From: Rhodanobacter sp. MP7CTX1
Lineage (GTDB): Bacteria; Pseudomonadota; Gammaproteobacteria; Xanthomonadales; Rhodanobacteraceae
Assembly: GCF_014205795.1 (NCBI RefSeq)
Contig: NZ_JACHCN010000014.1
Coordinates: 1-64,000 of the forward strand
Direction: 5' to 3'
Length of the DNA: 64,000 nucleotides
Under the pieces are notes generated by a model, which saw nothing but the letters and a program-made list of their open reading frames with translations, searched no databases and had not been told where the DNA came from. Each line of letters starts with the position of its first letter. Within the stretch, counting starts at the first letter, position 1. Both the position numbers and the translations under genes were made by a program. Shown here piece after piece: positions 45,456-54,820 of the stretch.

Positions 45456-47159
45456 TCAACTGGCGCCGAATTGCAGGGCTGCCGTGAGGTCCCCGGGCGG
45501 CGGTCCGCCAGCGGCCATCATGGCATCGTCGCGCACGCGCAGGCCGGGCAGCTCGCGCAATCCGAAACGGCGCGTGATGAAGCGCAGGATCGAGCCGGTG
45601 TCGTAGATGGTGTGATCCACGAAGCCCTTCTTCGCAAATGGCGACACGATCAGCGCCGGAACGCGCGAACCCGGTCCCCAGCGATCGCCCTTCGGCGGCG
45701 CCACGTGATCCCACCAGCCACCGTTCTCGTCCACCGTGATCACCACCAGCATGTGCGGCCACTGCGGACTTTTCTGCAGCGCGTCGACGATGCGCGCGAG
45801 ATGGCGGTCGCCCGCTTCCACATCGGAGTAGCCGGCATGCATGTTCAGATCGCCCTGTGGTTTGTAGAACGACACCGCCGGCAGCGTGCCGGCTTCGATC
45901 GCGGCGATGAAATGATTGCCGCTGGCCAGTTCGCCGATGCCTGCATCGCGCAGATGCTGTTGTCGTGCTGGCGTGCCAGGCGCGAACTGGCGGAAGTAAT
46001 TGAACGGCTGATGATGGATCTGAAACGCGGGGCTGGCTGGGAACGTGTGGCTGTCGTTGTCGCCATGGCCGTCCAGCGCCAGCTGCCAGCCGCCGGCATA
46101 CCAGGCCCAGTCGATGCCGGCTTCCGACATTGCATCGCCGATGGTCAGGTGCTCCTGTGGCGGCAACGTGGTCGGACTGGCCGCGTCAGCGAGTTGCGGA
46201 TTCTTCGCGTCGTGGGTGAAGGCCGGCGCATAGGCCGGACCGATGGTGTTCACCGCCCAGAAGTCGGGCGTCAGGACATCGGGCGAAGCGAACTTTGAGC
46301 GACCCTGCATGGCACTGGCCGGCGAGTCGTCGGCTAGCCTGGGGTGAATGCCGGTGGGGTCATCGCCTTGCACGACGGCGATCTGGAATTTCCCCGGTCC
46401 CTGATCCGCATGCGGATAAAACGGCGGTTGCGCGGCGACCAGATATTGATGGTTGAGGAACGAGCCGCCGAAGGCGCCCATGAAGAAGTTGTCGCACAGG
46501 GTGTACTGACGGGCCAGCTGCCACAGCCGCAGGTTGACCGCAGTGTCGGCGTAATGGCCCATCACCATCGCGCCGGTATTTCCCCAGGCAACGAAGCCGT
46601 CGTTGCGGCCGCCATTGATCTGCAGCTGGTTCTCGTAGAAGCGGTGCACCAGGTCGCGTGTGACCACGCCGTGCGGCAGCGGTGCGCCATCGGGCGTGTG
46701 CAGCGCGAACGGCTGGTTCGGCAGGCCGGTGATCGCCTGCTCGTCGATCTGGTACTGGCGGTGATCGACAGTCTGCGCCTGTGGCGCCAGACCGCCCCAG
46801 ATCGGCGGCAAGGTGGTGAGCAGCGTGCCGTCGCGATCGCGCTGCCGATACTCCGGCGAGGCCAGATCCTTCAGCGGCTGCGCGAGACCCGGGAAGTGGG
46901 CGAACAAATTGTTGAAACTGCGGTTCTCGGCGTACAGCACCACCACTTGCTGGATGTGCTGGCGCAGCAGCGCATCGAGTGCCTCAGCTGGAAGTTCATG
47001 CGCGCCGATCGCCGCCGCCGGACCGTTGCCGGCCCGACAGCCGCCAAAGGTCAGCGCCGCGCCCGCCAGGGCGATGCCGCCGAGCAGGCGACGGCGTTCG
47101 GGGTTGAGCGGCGCGTCGTCGGCGCAGACCGACGGCTTGTCAGTGGGCTTGTCGGTCAT
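45456..47159 (-). CDS. AcpA-type acid phosphatase / phospholipase C family protein
   Basis: A phosphoesterase of the phospholipase C/AcpA family (PF04185 type), 567 residues. The N-terminus NPERRRLLGGIALAGAALTF followed by GGC resembles a twin-arginine signal with a possible lipobox. Active-site segments include VVLYAENRSFNNLFAHFPG near 72, FMGAFGGSFLNHQYL, and VVITVDENGGWWDHVAPP near 490. Whether phospholipids or phosphomonoesters are the substrate cannot be told. It follows the S10 peptidase gene by 27 bp and precedes pip by 38 bp, so it is probably in their operon. Confidence 0.88.
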   Translation of the reverse strand: MTDKPTDKPSVCADDAPLNPERRRLLGGIALAGAALTFGGCRAGNGPAAAIGAHELPAEALDALLRQHIQQVVVLYAENRSFNNLFAHFPGLAQPLKDLASPEYRQRDRDGTLLTTLPPIWGGLAPQAQTVDHRQYQIDEQAITGLPNQPFALHTPDGAPLPHGVVTRDLVHRFYENQLQINGGRNDGFVAWGNTGAMVMGHYADTAVNLRLWQLARQYTLCDNFFMGAFGGSFLNHQYLVAAQPPFYPHADQGPGKFQIAVVQGDDPTGIHPRLADDSPASAMQGRSKFASPDVLTPDFWAVNTIGPAYAPAFTHDAKNPQLADAASPTTLPPQEHLTIGDAMSEAGIDWAWYAGGWQLALDGHGDNDSHTFPASPAFQIHHQPFNYFRQFAPGTPARQQHLRDAGIGELASGNHFIAAIEAGTLPAVSFYKPQGDLNMHAGYSDVEAGDRHLARIVDALQKSPQWPHMLVVITVDENGGWWDHVAPPKGDRWGPGSRVPALIVSPFAKKGFVDHTIYDTGSILRFITRRFGLRELPGLRVRDDAMMAAGGPPPGDLTAALQFGAS

Positions 47160-47186
47160 CGGATCGATCGGCTGTCTGGTTGGCGA

Positions 47187-48746
47187 CTAGGAGTGTGGCG
47201 TTGCCTCATCATAGAAGCGTGACAGATCCGCCTTCACCTGTTTCAACGCGTTCACGTCGAAATAGATCATGTGGCCGGACGGATAGAAGCCGAACTCGAT
47301 GTTCTTGTGGATGCTGGGATCCAGCCCAAGATGGCCGAGGTCGAACTCGGTGGCATAGAACGGCGTGGCCAGGTCGAAATAGCCGTTGGCCGAGAACACC
47401 TTCAGGTGCGGATTGCGACGCATCGCCGCCGACAGGTCGCTGCCGACGTAGGGCGCCTGCATGAAGCCATGCTCCTGCTTGCGTTTCCAGTCCCAGCCAC
47501 GGTTGATCACACCGTAGTTATTGGGCAGATAGGGGCTTTCCTGGGTGAACTTCAGCTCCGTGGCGGCGTATTGATTGAACGCAGCAAGGTAAGCGCCGGT
47601 GGCGGCGTCACTGGCCGCATCACCCTCGGGCGTCTCACCGGCGGCGTCAGGATCGATGCCCTGGAAACGGCCGTCCAGACGGCCAACGGTGCGGTGCTGG
47701 TCGCGCAGCAATTCCTTGCGGAAACGACTGGGGTCAATGCGCAGGTTGGCTTCCTTGATGTAGGTCGGCGACAGGCCGATGTACTGGCTCAGCTGGTTGG
47801 CGATGCGGTCGGCCTCGGCCGGCTCGATCGCGTCGCCCTTGGCGAGGGCGAGCGTGTAATCGGTATCGGCGAAATGGCGCGCTCCGGCGAGAAAGCTCGC
47901 GATATCGGCGGGCTTGTTCGGTACCTTGTTGTGATACCAGGCGATCGCCGCTTCGCTCGGCAGGTTGACCACGAAGGCATGGTCGACACCGGTCGTCGCC
48001 CACACATTGAAGTCGAGAATCGAGGACATCAGAACGACGCCGTTGAACTCCATGCCCTGCTCCTGCAGGTCCTTCACCAGCACTGCCGAACGCGTCGTGC
48101 CGTAGCTCTCGCCGAACAGGAATTTCGGCGAGTTCCAGCGATGGTTGTCGGTGACGTAGCGGGTGATGAATTTCGCATAGGCTTCGGCGTCCTGATCCAC
48201 GCCGTAGAAATCCTTGCCCTCGGCGGTGCCGGTCAGCTGCGAGTAGCCGGTGCCAGGCGCGTCGATGAATACCAGGTCCGACTTGTCGAGCAGGCTGTTC
48301 TCATTCGGCACGGTTTGATAAGGCGGTGGCGGAATCGGCTGGTCGCCCTGATTGGCCACGCGTACCGGACCGAACGAACCCATGTGCAGCCACATGGTCG
48401 AGGAACCCGGTCCGCCGTTGTACATGAAGGTCACCGGGCGCTTGCCCGATTTGCCGTCGTCGACCGTGTACGCAACATAGAAGAAGCTGACGGTGGGCTT
48501 GTCTTTGTCGTTCTTGATCAGCAGCGTGCCGGCGGTGGCCTTGTAGCTGATCGAGTGGCCATTGATGCTCACGCTGTGTTTGGTGACGACGCTGCGTTCG
48601 GGTGGAATCGGCAGCGCGTCTTTCTTGCTGTCCTTGTCAGACTGCGCCTTGGCGGCATCCTTGGGGGTGTCGTCGTCGGCATGCACGATGCCACCGAGGG
48701 TCAGTACCAAGGCGAGGGCGAGCGGGGCGATGAGAAACTTGCGCAT
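47187..48746 (-). CDS. Secreted S10 serine carboxypeptidase (copy 1)
   Basis: A serine carboxypeptidase of family S10, 519 residues with a signal peptide ending near VHA. The oxyanion motif is MYNGGPGSS, the nucleophile is S214 in FGESYGTTRS, the aspartate is in ANGYFDLATP and the histidine in YPSGHMIY. A Lys/Asp-rich linker of about 25 residues follows the signal peptide. It is 16 bp downstream of a paralogous S10 gene with the same architecture, so the two arose by tandem duplication. Confidence 0.93.
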   Translation of the reverse strand: MRKFLIAPLALALVLTLGGIVHADDDTPKDAAKAQSDKDSKKDALPIPPERSVVTKHSVSINGHSISYKATAGTLLIKNDKDKPTVSFFYVAYTVDDGKSGKRPVTFMYNGGPGSSTMWLHMGSFGPVRVANQGDQPIPPPPYQTVPNENSLLDKSDLVFIDAPGTGYSQLTGTAEGKDFYGVDQDAEAYAKFITRYVTDNHRWNSPKFLFGESYGTTRSAVLVKDLQEQGMEFNGVVLMSSILDFNVWATTGVDHAFVVNLPSEAAIAWYHNKVPNKPADIASFLAGARHFADTDYTLALAKGDAIEPAEADRIANQLSQYIGLSPTYIKEANLRIDPSRFRKELLRDQHRTVGRLDGRFQGIDPDAAGETPEGDAASDAATGAYLAAFNQYAATELKFTQESPYLPNNYGVINRGWDWKRKQEHGFMQAPYVGSDLSAAMRRNPHLKVFSANGYFDLATPFYATEFDLGHLGLDPSIHKNIEFGFYPSGHMIYFDVNALKQVKADLSRFYDEATPHS

Positions 48747-48762
48747 GGTCAGTGGCTCCGCA

Positions 48763-50331
48763 TCAACGCTGTAGAGCAGCGTGGTCGTAGAAGTGCGACA
48801 CGTCAGCCTTGAGCTGCTTCAACGCATCGGTATTGAGATAGATCATGTGCCCCGAGGGGTAGTACAGAAACTGCAGGTTGCCGCTCAGCGACGGGTCCAG
48901 ATTCATGTGCGCCAGGTCGAACTCGGTAATCGAGAACGGCGTGGCGAAATCGTAGTAGCCGTTGACCGACAGCACCTTGAGGTTGGGGTTGGTGCGCATC
49001 GCGTGGCCCAGGTCACCAGCCACGTAGGCCAGCGGCAGTGGGCGCATCTGGTCGGCAGCTTTGTGCTTCCAGTCCCAGTCCTTGTTGATGTCGCCGAACG
49101 TCGGCCGATAGTCCAGGTCGGTGTGGTAGTTGAGCTGCTTGTCGACGTAGTCGTGGAAGGCGCTGACGAACGCGCCGCTGATGCCGGCGTCGGACGCGTC
49201 GTAGTCGGGGGTCTCGCCGGCGGCATCGGGATCGGTGCCGGTGAAGCGGCTGTCGTAGCGGCCCAGGGTAAGGCGCTGGTCGCGCAGCAGCTCCTTGCGG
49301 AAGCGGCCGGGTTCAACCCGCAGGTTCGCCTCTTTGATGTACTGCACCGACAATCCGGTGTAGGCAGCGAGCTGGTTCGCCACGGTATCGGCTTCAGCGG
49401 CCGGTAGATTCTGTCCCTGCGCCAGTGCGGCGGCATACGGGCCAGCGGCCCAGGCGCGCACCTGGGCGAGGAAACCCTTCAGGTCGGCCGGCTTGTTCGC
49501 AATCCTGTTGTGGTACCACGCGGCGGCGGCATAGGTAGGCAGATAGCCGATGTAGAGCTCGTCATAGCCCGGGATGCGGATGCCGTAGTTGAGGATCGAC
49601 GACATCAGGATCACGCCGTTGAACGCCATGCCCTTTTCCTGCAGCGCATCGACCAGGGCTGCCGAACGGGTGGTGCCGTAGCTTTCGCCATACAGGAACT
49701 TTGGCGAGTTCCAGCGCTGGTTGACGCTCACATAGCGCTGGATCGCGCGGGAAAACGCGGAGATGTCCTGGTCCACGCCCCAGAAATCCTTGCCGGTGGC
49801 CTTGCCCACCGGACGCGAGTAACCGGTGCCGACGGCGTCGATGAAGACCAGGTCGGTTTTGTCGAGCAGGCTGTCGCTGTTCGGTACCAAGTTGTACGGC
49901 GCCGGCGCGGTGGCTTCGGGGCTGGTCGTCTCGATCCGCACGGGCGCGAACGAGCCCATGTGCAGCCACATGCTGGAGGAGCCGGGGCCGCCGTTGTACA
50001 GGAATGTCACCGGCCGCTTGTCAGCTTTGGTGCCGTCCAGCGTATAGGCTACATAGAACACGCTGGCCTGCGGTTCACCTTTGTCGTTGCGGATGATCAG
50101 CGTGCCGGCGGTGGCCGTGTACTTGATCGTCCGGCCGCCGATGCTGACGCTGTGCTGCGTGCGCGTGGCAGCTTCAGTGGCGGGGGGCGTGGCGTCGTCG
50201 CCGGTTTCATGAGCATCGCTGTGGTGGTTTTTGTCAGCCTTTGCGGGCGCGGGCGCCTCATCGGCATGGCTGGCAGCCAGTGGGGCGAGCGCGAATGCGC
50301 CGGCCAGCAGCAGGGAAATCAGGAAGCGCAT
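48763..50331 (-). CDS. Secreted S10 serine carboxypeptidase (copy 2)
   Basis: The paralogue of the neighbouring downstream S10 gene, 522 residues. Signal peptide ends near SHA; a His/Asp-rich linker follows. The motifs are LYNGGPGSS, YGESYGTTRS, VNGYYDFATP and YPSGHMIY, so the triad is complete. It is the first gene of the hydrolase run, and a 16-bp perfect palindrome lies 82 bp upstream. Differences in the loop regions and linkers between the two copies suggest differing substrate ranges. Confidence 0.93.
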   Translation of the reverse strand: MRFLISLLLAGAFALAPLAASHADEAPAPAKADKNHHSDAHETGDDATPPATEAATRTQHSVSIGGRTIKYTATAGTLIIRNDKGEPQASVFYVAYTLDGTKADKRPVTFLYNGGPGSSSMWLHMGSFAPVRIETTSPEATAPAPYNLVPNSDSLLDKTDLVFIDAVGTGYSRPVGKATGKDFWGVDQDISAFSRAIQRYVSVNQRWNSPKFLYGESYGTTRSAALVDALQEKGMAFNGVILMSSILNYGIRIPGYDELYIGYLPTYAAAAWYHNRIANKPADLKGFLAQVRAWAAGPYAAALAQGQNLPAAEADTVANQLAAYTGLSVQYIKEANLRVEPGRFRKELLRDQRLTLGRYDSRFTGTDPDAAGETPDYDASDAGISGAFVSAFHDYVDKQLNYHTDLDYRPTFGDINKDWDWKHKAADQMRPLPLAYVAGDLGHAMRTNPNLKVLSVNGYYDFATPFSITEFDLAHMNLDPSLSGNLQFLYYPSGHMIYLNTDALKQLKADVSHFYDHAALQR

Positions 50332-50412
50332 GGGAACCCCATCTCATCGAACGAGCTCCGAGTATGCGTGCCTGCTCGCAACGGCGACCGTGACAAAAGT
50401 ACTGGTCCAAAA

Positions 50413-50428
50413 ATTTAGACGTCTAAAT
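50413..50428. promoter_or_regulatory. Perfect 16-bp palindrome upstream of the peptidase run
   Basis: ATTTAGACGTCTAAAT is a perfect palindrome in an otherwise GC-rich area, 82 bp before the first S10 peptidase gene and 58 bp after the stop of the Lrp-type gene (both on the minus strand). It looks like an operator for a homodimeric regulator. It contains AGACGTCT, the core known for MetJ, but there is no other evidence for MetJ here. Confidence 0.5.
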
Positions 50429-50485
50429 CAGGCGTCCAAAGCAGGGCACCCATGTAGGCTGCTGGGGCTGCTGCGGAGACGGGCG

Positions 50486-50986
50486 TCAATCGCTTGACAT
50501 GACCTGCCCGGCGGTCCACATGGCGCGGGTCAGCGGCCGGTTCGCGTGCGGCGTCTGCAGTACGATCAACGTGGTCGTGCTGATGCTGGCGTGAATCTTC
50601 AGCAGGCGGTCGAGCACGGTTTCCAGATGTGTGATCGAGATCGCCACCACGTGCAGCAGCGCTGAGTCCTCACCGGCCAGGCGCCGACACTCGAGTACCT
50701 CGGGGATGTCCGCCACCAGCGTGCCCACGCGTGCGCAGACCCCGCCGTCGCAGCGCACGCGCACCATCGCGTCGATCGTGTAGCCAAGGCGCTTCGGATT
50801 GATCAGAGCGCGATAGCCGGTGATGACGCCGGCCTCTTCCAGCTGCTTCACCCGCTCGGCGACCGCCGGCGCGGACAGCCGCACCTTGCGGCCGAGTTCG
50901 GCGTAGCCTTGCCTCGCGTCTTGCTGCAGTGCTTCGAGCAGCTGCCAGTCCTTCGCGTCCAGTTCCGGTTTCGATTCCAAGGTCAT
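50486..50986 (-). CDS. Lrp/AsnC family transcriptional regulator
   Basis: A leucine-responsive-type regulator of 166 residues. The N-terminal helix-turn-helix is in LDAKDWQLLEALQQDARQGY followed by LSAPAVAERVKQLEEAGVI. The C-terminal RAM effector domain covers the second half (VPEVLECRRLAGEDSALLHV). The start at 50986 (MTLESKPELDAKDW) is family-like. It is divergent from an EamA transporter gene over 118 bp, the usual arrangement for an amino acid exporter and its Lrp-type regulator. Confidence 0.9.
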   Translation of the reverse strand: MTLESKPELDAKDWQLLEALQQDARQGYAELGRKVRLSAPAVAERVKQLEEAGVITGYRALINPKRLGYTIDAMVRVRCDGGVCARVGTLVADIPEVLECRRLAGEDSALLHVVAISITHLETVLDRLLKIHASISTTTLIVLQTPHANRPLTRAMWTAGQVMSSD

Positions 50987-51104
50987 AGGCTCGATTGTCG
51001 ATTCGTTCAATGGCGAAACATCGGTACTGTACGCCGATCCATTATTCCGGCGTGCATCGCCACAGCTTAGGATGCGCACATCTTTCCCACTGGAACCCGC
51101 CCCC

Positions 51105-52028
51105 ATGGATGCCAACCAACGCCTCGACGGGCGTGCACTCAGTTACATCGGCATCGCCTTGCTCACCTGGTCGTCGGCGTATGCCGCGATTGCCTATGCC
51201 ATGGCTTCGTTTACCCCTGGCGAGGTGGCGTTCGCACGGCTGGCGATCGGTTCGTTGTGTTTTGCCGTATTGCTGCTGGTCAAGCGTGTGCCCTTGCCGG
51301 CGCTGCGAGATTGGCCGCAGCTCGCGCTGCTCGGCGTGATCGGGCTGACGGTGTACCACCTGTGTCTCAATTATGCGGAAACACGCATCTCCAGCGGCAC
51401 TGCGGCGATCCTGATTTCGCTGGTTCCCGCGGCTACGGCCGCGGTGTCGGCGATCTGGGTGCACGAACGCCTGTCCGCACGCACGATGGTCGGACTCGGG
51501 GTGGCGCTGGTCGGCGTGGTGATGGTGGTGCTGGCCAGCGGCAAGCAGGTGAAGTTCGAGCCGATGGCCGCGCTGGTGCTGCTCAGCGTGATTGCCTCGG
51601 CGATCTATTTCGTGGGGCAGAAGCCGTTATTCGCGCGCAACAGCATGATCGGTGTCACCGCGTTTACGTTCTTCGCCGGCACGCTGGGCACGCTGCCTTT
51701 TGGGGCACCAGGTTTGACGCAGGCGCTGGTCGATGCGCCGTGGTCGCACATCGTCGCGCTGCTGTGGCTTGGCATCGCACCGAGCTTCATCGGCTATCTT
51801 GCGTGGAACGCCGCGCTTCGGCGCGCCTCGGCCTCACAGGTTTCCAGTTTCATCTATTTCTCGCCACCGATCGCGGTGCTGATCGGTTGGGTCTGGCTGG
51901 GTGAGCGGCTGACGGCGTTGACTATCGTCGGTGGCGTCATCACCGTTGCTGGCGTGGTGCTTGCGAACACGCGGCGGCGACCTGTGCTGGTCGTACCGGT
52001 AACATCCGATGCGTGCAAACAGAACTGA
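51105..52028 (+). CDS. EamA/DMT family transporter
   Basis: A drug/metabolite transporter with ten hydrophobic segments in two EamA repeats (first about 12-145, second about 155-300), 307 residues. Conserved features are LTWSSAYAAIAYAM in helix 1 and PPIAVLIGWVWLGERLT before the last helix. It probably exports an amino acid or related metabolite; its divergent Lrp/AsnC neighbour suggests control by amino acid supply. The start at 51105 (MDANQRLDGRALSY) is preferred over 51072. Confidence 0.88.
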   Translation: MDANQRLDGRALSYIGIALLTWSSAYAAIAYAMASFTPGEVAFARLAIGSLCFAVLLLVKRVPLPALRDWPQLALLGVIGLTVYHLCLNYAETRISSGTAAILISLVPAATAAVSAIWVHERLSARTMVGLGVALVGVVMVVLASGKQVKFEPMAALVLLSVIASAIYFVGQKPLFARNSMIGVTAFTFFAGTLGTLPFGAPGLTQALVDAPWSHIVALLWLGIAPSFIGYLAWNAALRRASASQVSSFIYFSPPIAVLIGWVWLGERLTALTIVGGVITVAGVVLANTRRRPVLVVPVTSDACKQN

Positions 52029-52051
52029 CCCATACAACAGGGGAAAGCGGC

Positions 52052-52750
52052 ATGTACGAGCTGCATATCGCGAACAAGAGTTACTCGTCCTGGTCGCTGC
52101 GGCCGTGGCTGCTGCTGAGCGAGCTCGACATCCCGTTCCACGAACGGCTGGTGTCATTCGCGTCCGGCCCGGGTTTGAACTGGAAGGCATTCCGCGCGTT
52201 CTCGCCGAACGGCAGGGTGCCATGCCTGCGTGACGGCGATATGGTCGTATGGGATTCGTTGGCGATTGCCGAATATCTGGCCGAGCGGCATCCGGGCGTA
52301 TGGCCGTCCGATGCAAAGGCGCGTGCCTGGGCTCGGTGTGCCGCGGCCGAAATGCATTCCGGCTTCGGCCCGCTGCGCTCACATTGCCCGATGATTTGCG
52401 GCCTGCGCATCCGGTTGTCCGAGGACTTGCCACCATCGTTGCGCGCCGACATCGCGCGCATCGACGAACTATGGAGTGAAGGGCTGACGCGCTTCGGCGG
52501 TCCATTCCTCGCGGGCAAAGCGTTCGGGGCCGTCGATGCGTTCTTCGCACCGGTGGCCTTTCGGATCCAGACATATGACCTGACGCTGGGCGATGCGGCG
52601 ACGGCCTACGCGCAGCGCCTGCGTGACCTGCCGGGCCTGCGCCGCTGGTATGCCGAGGCGCTGCTCGAGAGCTGGCGTGACCCGACCCACGAAGACGAAG
52701 CGAAGCAGGTCGGTACGTTGCTGGAGGATCTGCGCGCGCCAGTGGATTGA
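52052..52750 (+). CDS. Glutathione S-transferase family protein
   Basis: A 232-residue GST-fold protein: thioredoxin-like N-domain starting MYELHIANKSYSSWSLRPWL, the active-site serine region YSSWS as in zeta/YfcF-type enzymes, then NGRVPCLRDGDMVVWDSLAI. The C-domain includes GGPFLAGKAFGAVDAFFAPV. GGGGAAAG lies just upstream of the ATG. It follows the EamA gene by 23 bp, so cotranscription is likely. The substrate is unknown. Confidence 0.88.
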   Translation: MYELHIANKSYSSWSLRPWLLLSELDIPFHERLVSFASGPGLNWKAFRAFSPNGRVPCLRDGDMVVWDSLAIAEYLAERHPGVWPSDAKARAWARCAAAEMHSGFGPLRSHCPMICGLRIRLSEDLPPSLRADIARIDELWSEGLTRFGGPFLAGKAFGAVDAFFAPVAFRIQTYDLTLGDAATAYAQRLRDLPGLRRWYAEALLESWRDPTHEDEAKQVGTLLEDLRAPVD

Positions 52751-52769
52751 AGCGCTGGCTCCGTCATCG

Positions 52770-53432
52770 TCAGGGCTGCGCTGGCAGCGCCGAGGCCTTC
52801 GTTGAATGGCGCACCTGCCAGCGCGCCAGGGCAACCAGCAGCAGCGCGATCGCGATGAAGACCAGCAGCACCGCGCAGGCATCGATCAATACGCGCAGAT
52901 AACCGAGCGTGGTGACGTCGAGGAACGGGTAGGGGTACCAACCGTTCACGGCACCACGTACCAGCACGTACGCGAAATATGCTGCCGGATACATCTGCCA
53001 GTAGACAACCTGCTGCCAGCGCAGCGTCGCCTTCGGCACCGCAATCCACCAGTACAATAGAAACAGCACTGGCATCACATCGTGCAGGGTCACATCGGCG
53101 GCGAGCTGCCAGCCCTGCGGATGCCATAGCTGGCGCAGCAGCAGGTTGTAGATGGCGCTGACGATCACGATGCTCATCGCGATCGCGGTATGCACATCCG
53201 GCCGCCCGAAGAAGCGGCTGATCGCTCCGCGTGGTCCGCTTGCCGCGGCAATCAGCGCCAGTGCCACCAGCACATTCGTCGTAATCGTGAAGTAGCCGAG
53301 GTACGTCCATATCCCGACCCACACACCCTTTCCACTCTCGACCGTCAGCTGGATCGACAGCAGGAGCTGCAGCACGATCGCGAGCCAGCCGAGCAGCGCG
53401 GCGGCGGCAGCGAATGGGCGGTAGCGTTTCAT
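52770..53432 (-). CDS. Pr6Pr family membrane protein
   Basis: An integral membrane protein of 220 residues with six hydrophobic segments; matches the Pr6Pr (FAR-17a/AIG1-like) family. Typical parts are GIWTYLGYFTITTNVLVALA, a central HDVMPVLFLLYWWIAVPK, and VNGWYPYPFLDVTTLGY. Function is not established; eukaryotic relatives hydrolyse hydroxy fatty acid esters. It is convergent with the GST gene and follows a small exported protein gene by 13 bp. Confidence 0.85.
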   Translation of the reverse strand: MKRYRPFAAAAALLGWLAIVLQLLLSIQLTVESGKGVWVGIWTYLGYFTITTNVLVALALIAAASGPRGAISRFFGRPDVHTAIAMSIVIVSAIYNLLLRQLWHPQGWQLAADVTLHDVMPVLFLLYWWIAVPKATLRWQQVVYWQMYPAAYFAYVLVRGAVNGWYPYPFLDVTTLGYLRVLIDACAVLLVFIAIALLLVALARWQVRHSTKASALPAQP

Positions 53433-53445
53433 TTTGGCAGCAGCT

Positions 53446-53925
53446 CTAGGCCGCGCCGTTTCCCTGAAGGTCAGAAAATTGACCGCTCAGAGGGTCGTAC
53501 AGGGCGCCCCAGTTACTTGGGCCGCCGTCGCATACGACAGCAGCCTTTAGCTGCCACTCCGCATCTTCTCCCTGGGTGAATGCATCAGCGGCCCAGGCGT
53601 TGATGTAAATGTAGTGCTGACCGCCGATCACGACTCCGATGTACTGCCGACGGGAAATCTTTGGATCGCCGATGGACTCACTGATCCCATGTTTTTTTTC
53701 CGAGGCGAGCTGAGCGAGATGAGGCAGGTCGCCTTCCAATTGCTGGACGGCTTCCTTACGCGGTTCCCAAAGCCCTGTTACGCCAGCAACGTTGGGACGA
53801 GAGCATTGATGGAGCGCTTTCTGGGCCTCGGCGCCATGCAGCACGGTGTAGTGAACATCCGCAGTGGCGGCGATAGCAGGCGCAGCGAACAGCAGCGCTA
53901 AAAGAACAATCGGCAAGTGCTTCAT
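53446..53925 (-). CDS. Exported protein of unknown function
   Basis: A 159-residue protein with a clear signal peptide (MKHLPIVLLALLFAAPAIAA). I do not recognise the mature part. It has two cysteines (HQCSRP and AAVVCDGG) that could pair, a central basic stretch SEKKHGISESIGDPKISRRQ, and a beta-like segment YIGVVIGGQHYIYINAWA. It lies 28 bp after ubiE and 13 bp before the Pr6Pr gene on the same strand, so it could be part of a small operon. A periplasmic protein is the most that can be said. Confidence 0.65.
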   Translation of the reverse strand: MKHLPIVLLALLFAAPAIAATADVHYTVLHGAEAQKALHQCSRPNVAGVTGLWEPRKEAVQQLEGDLPHLAQLASEKKHGISESIGDPKISRRQYIGVVIGGQHYIYINAWAADAFTQGEDAEWQLKAAVVCDGGPSNWGALYDPLSGQFSDLQGNGAA

Positions 53926-53953
53926 GAGACATCCCCCTGGATGAGCCGCCGTT

Positions 53954-54706
53954 TCAGAGCTTATACGCTCGATGGATTGCTACGATACCTCCACTCAGGT
54001 TGCGCACCTCGACACGACCGAAGCCGGCGCGTTCCATCATGCCCTTGAGGGTTTCCTGATCCGGATGCTTGCGAATCGACTCGGCCAGGTATTGATAGCT
54101 GTCGGCGTCGCCGGCGAACAGCTGGCCGAGCTTCGGCAATACCTTGAACGAATGGAAATCGTAAAGCTTGCCGAACAGTTCGCTCTGCACCTTGGAAAAT
54201 TCCAGCACCAGCGCGCGGCCACCGGGCTTGAGTACGCGGCAAATGTCGGCCAGCGCCTTGTCCTTGTCGGTGACGTTGCGCAAGCCGAATGCCATCGTCA
54301 CCGCATCGAACGAATTGTCGGGAAACGGCAACACCTCGGCATTGAGCTGAGCCCAGCGCAGGCCACTGACCAGGCCACGATCGGTCATGCGGTCGCGGCC
54401 AACGCCGAGCATGGCCGCGTTGATGTCGCCCACGACGACCTCGCCCTCGTCACCGACGACGGGCTTCAGCAACGCAGCGATGTCGCCGGTGCCACCAGCC
54501 AGATCCAGCACGCGGTCACCGCGGCGCACTCCGCTAACGGCGACGAAATGGCGCTTCCACAACCGATGCACGCCGAACGACATCAGATCGTTCATCAGGT
54601 CATAGCTGCGCGCGACCGAGGTGAACACCTGGCCGACAAGTTTCTGCTTGTCCCCGACGGGAACGTCGCGGAAACCGAAATGGGTGGTTTTGGGCTGCTC
54701 GTTCAT
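53954..54706 (-). CDS. ubiE: Ubiquinone/menaquinone C-methyltransferase UbiE
   Basis: An S-adenosylmethionine-dependent C-methyltransferase of the quinone pathway, 250 residues. The AdoMet motif is [15 protein letters not shown]; the UbiE signatures are [18 protein letters not shown] and [17 protein letters not shown]. The start at 54706 ([12 protein letters not shown]) matches the family; an ATG 9 bases upstream is also possible, neither has a strong ribosome site. The gene is separate from ubiJ-ubiB, which lie 31 kb away. Confidence 0.96.
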   Translation of the reverse strand: MNEQPKTTHFGFRDVPVGDKQKLVGQVFTSVARSYDLMNDLMSFGVHRLWKRHFVAVSGVRRGDRVLDLAGGTGDIAALLKPVVGDEGEVVVGDINAAMLGVGRDRMTDRGLVSGLRWAQLNAEVLPFPDNSFDAVTMAFGLRNVTDKDKALADICRVLKPGGRALVLEFSKVQSELFGKLYDFHSFKVLPKLGQLFAGDADSYQYLAESIRKHPDQETLKGMMERAGFGRVEVRNLSGGIVAIHRAYKL

Positions 54707-54820
54707 GGGGTACATGGTAGCGGATCGAGGGCAGGGCCACGTGGTGGGATAGGGTCGGGTCGGCGGTTCCGGGACCGACAATTCCCCGTCACCCCGGCCA
54801 ATGCCCGGGCCCAGCGCCTT

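Noticed and set aside
50413..50428. MetJ box
   Set aside because: The AGACGTCT core matches, but there is no tandem box, no methionine gene nearby, and MetJ is not expected in this group.
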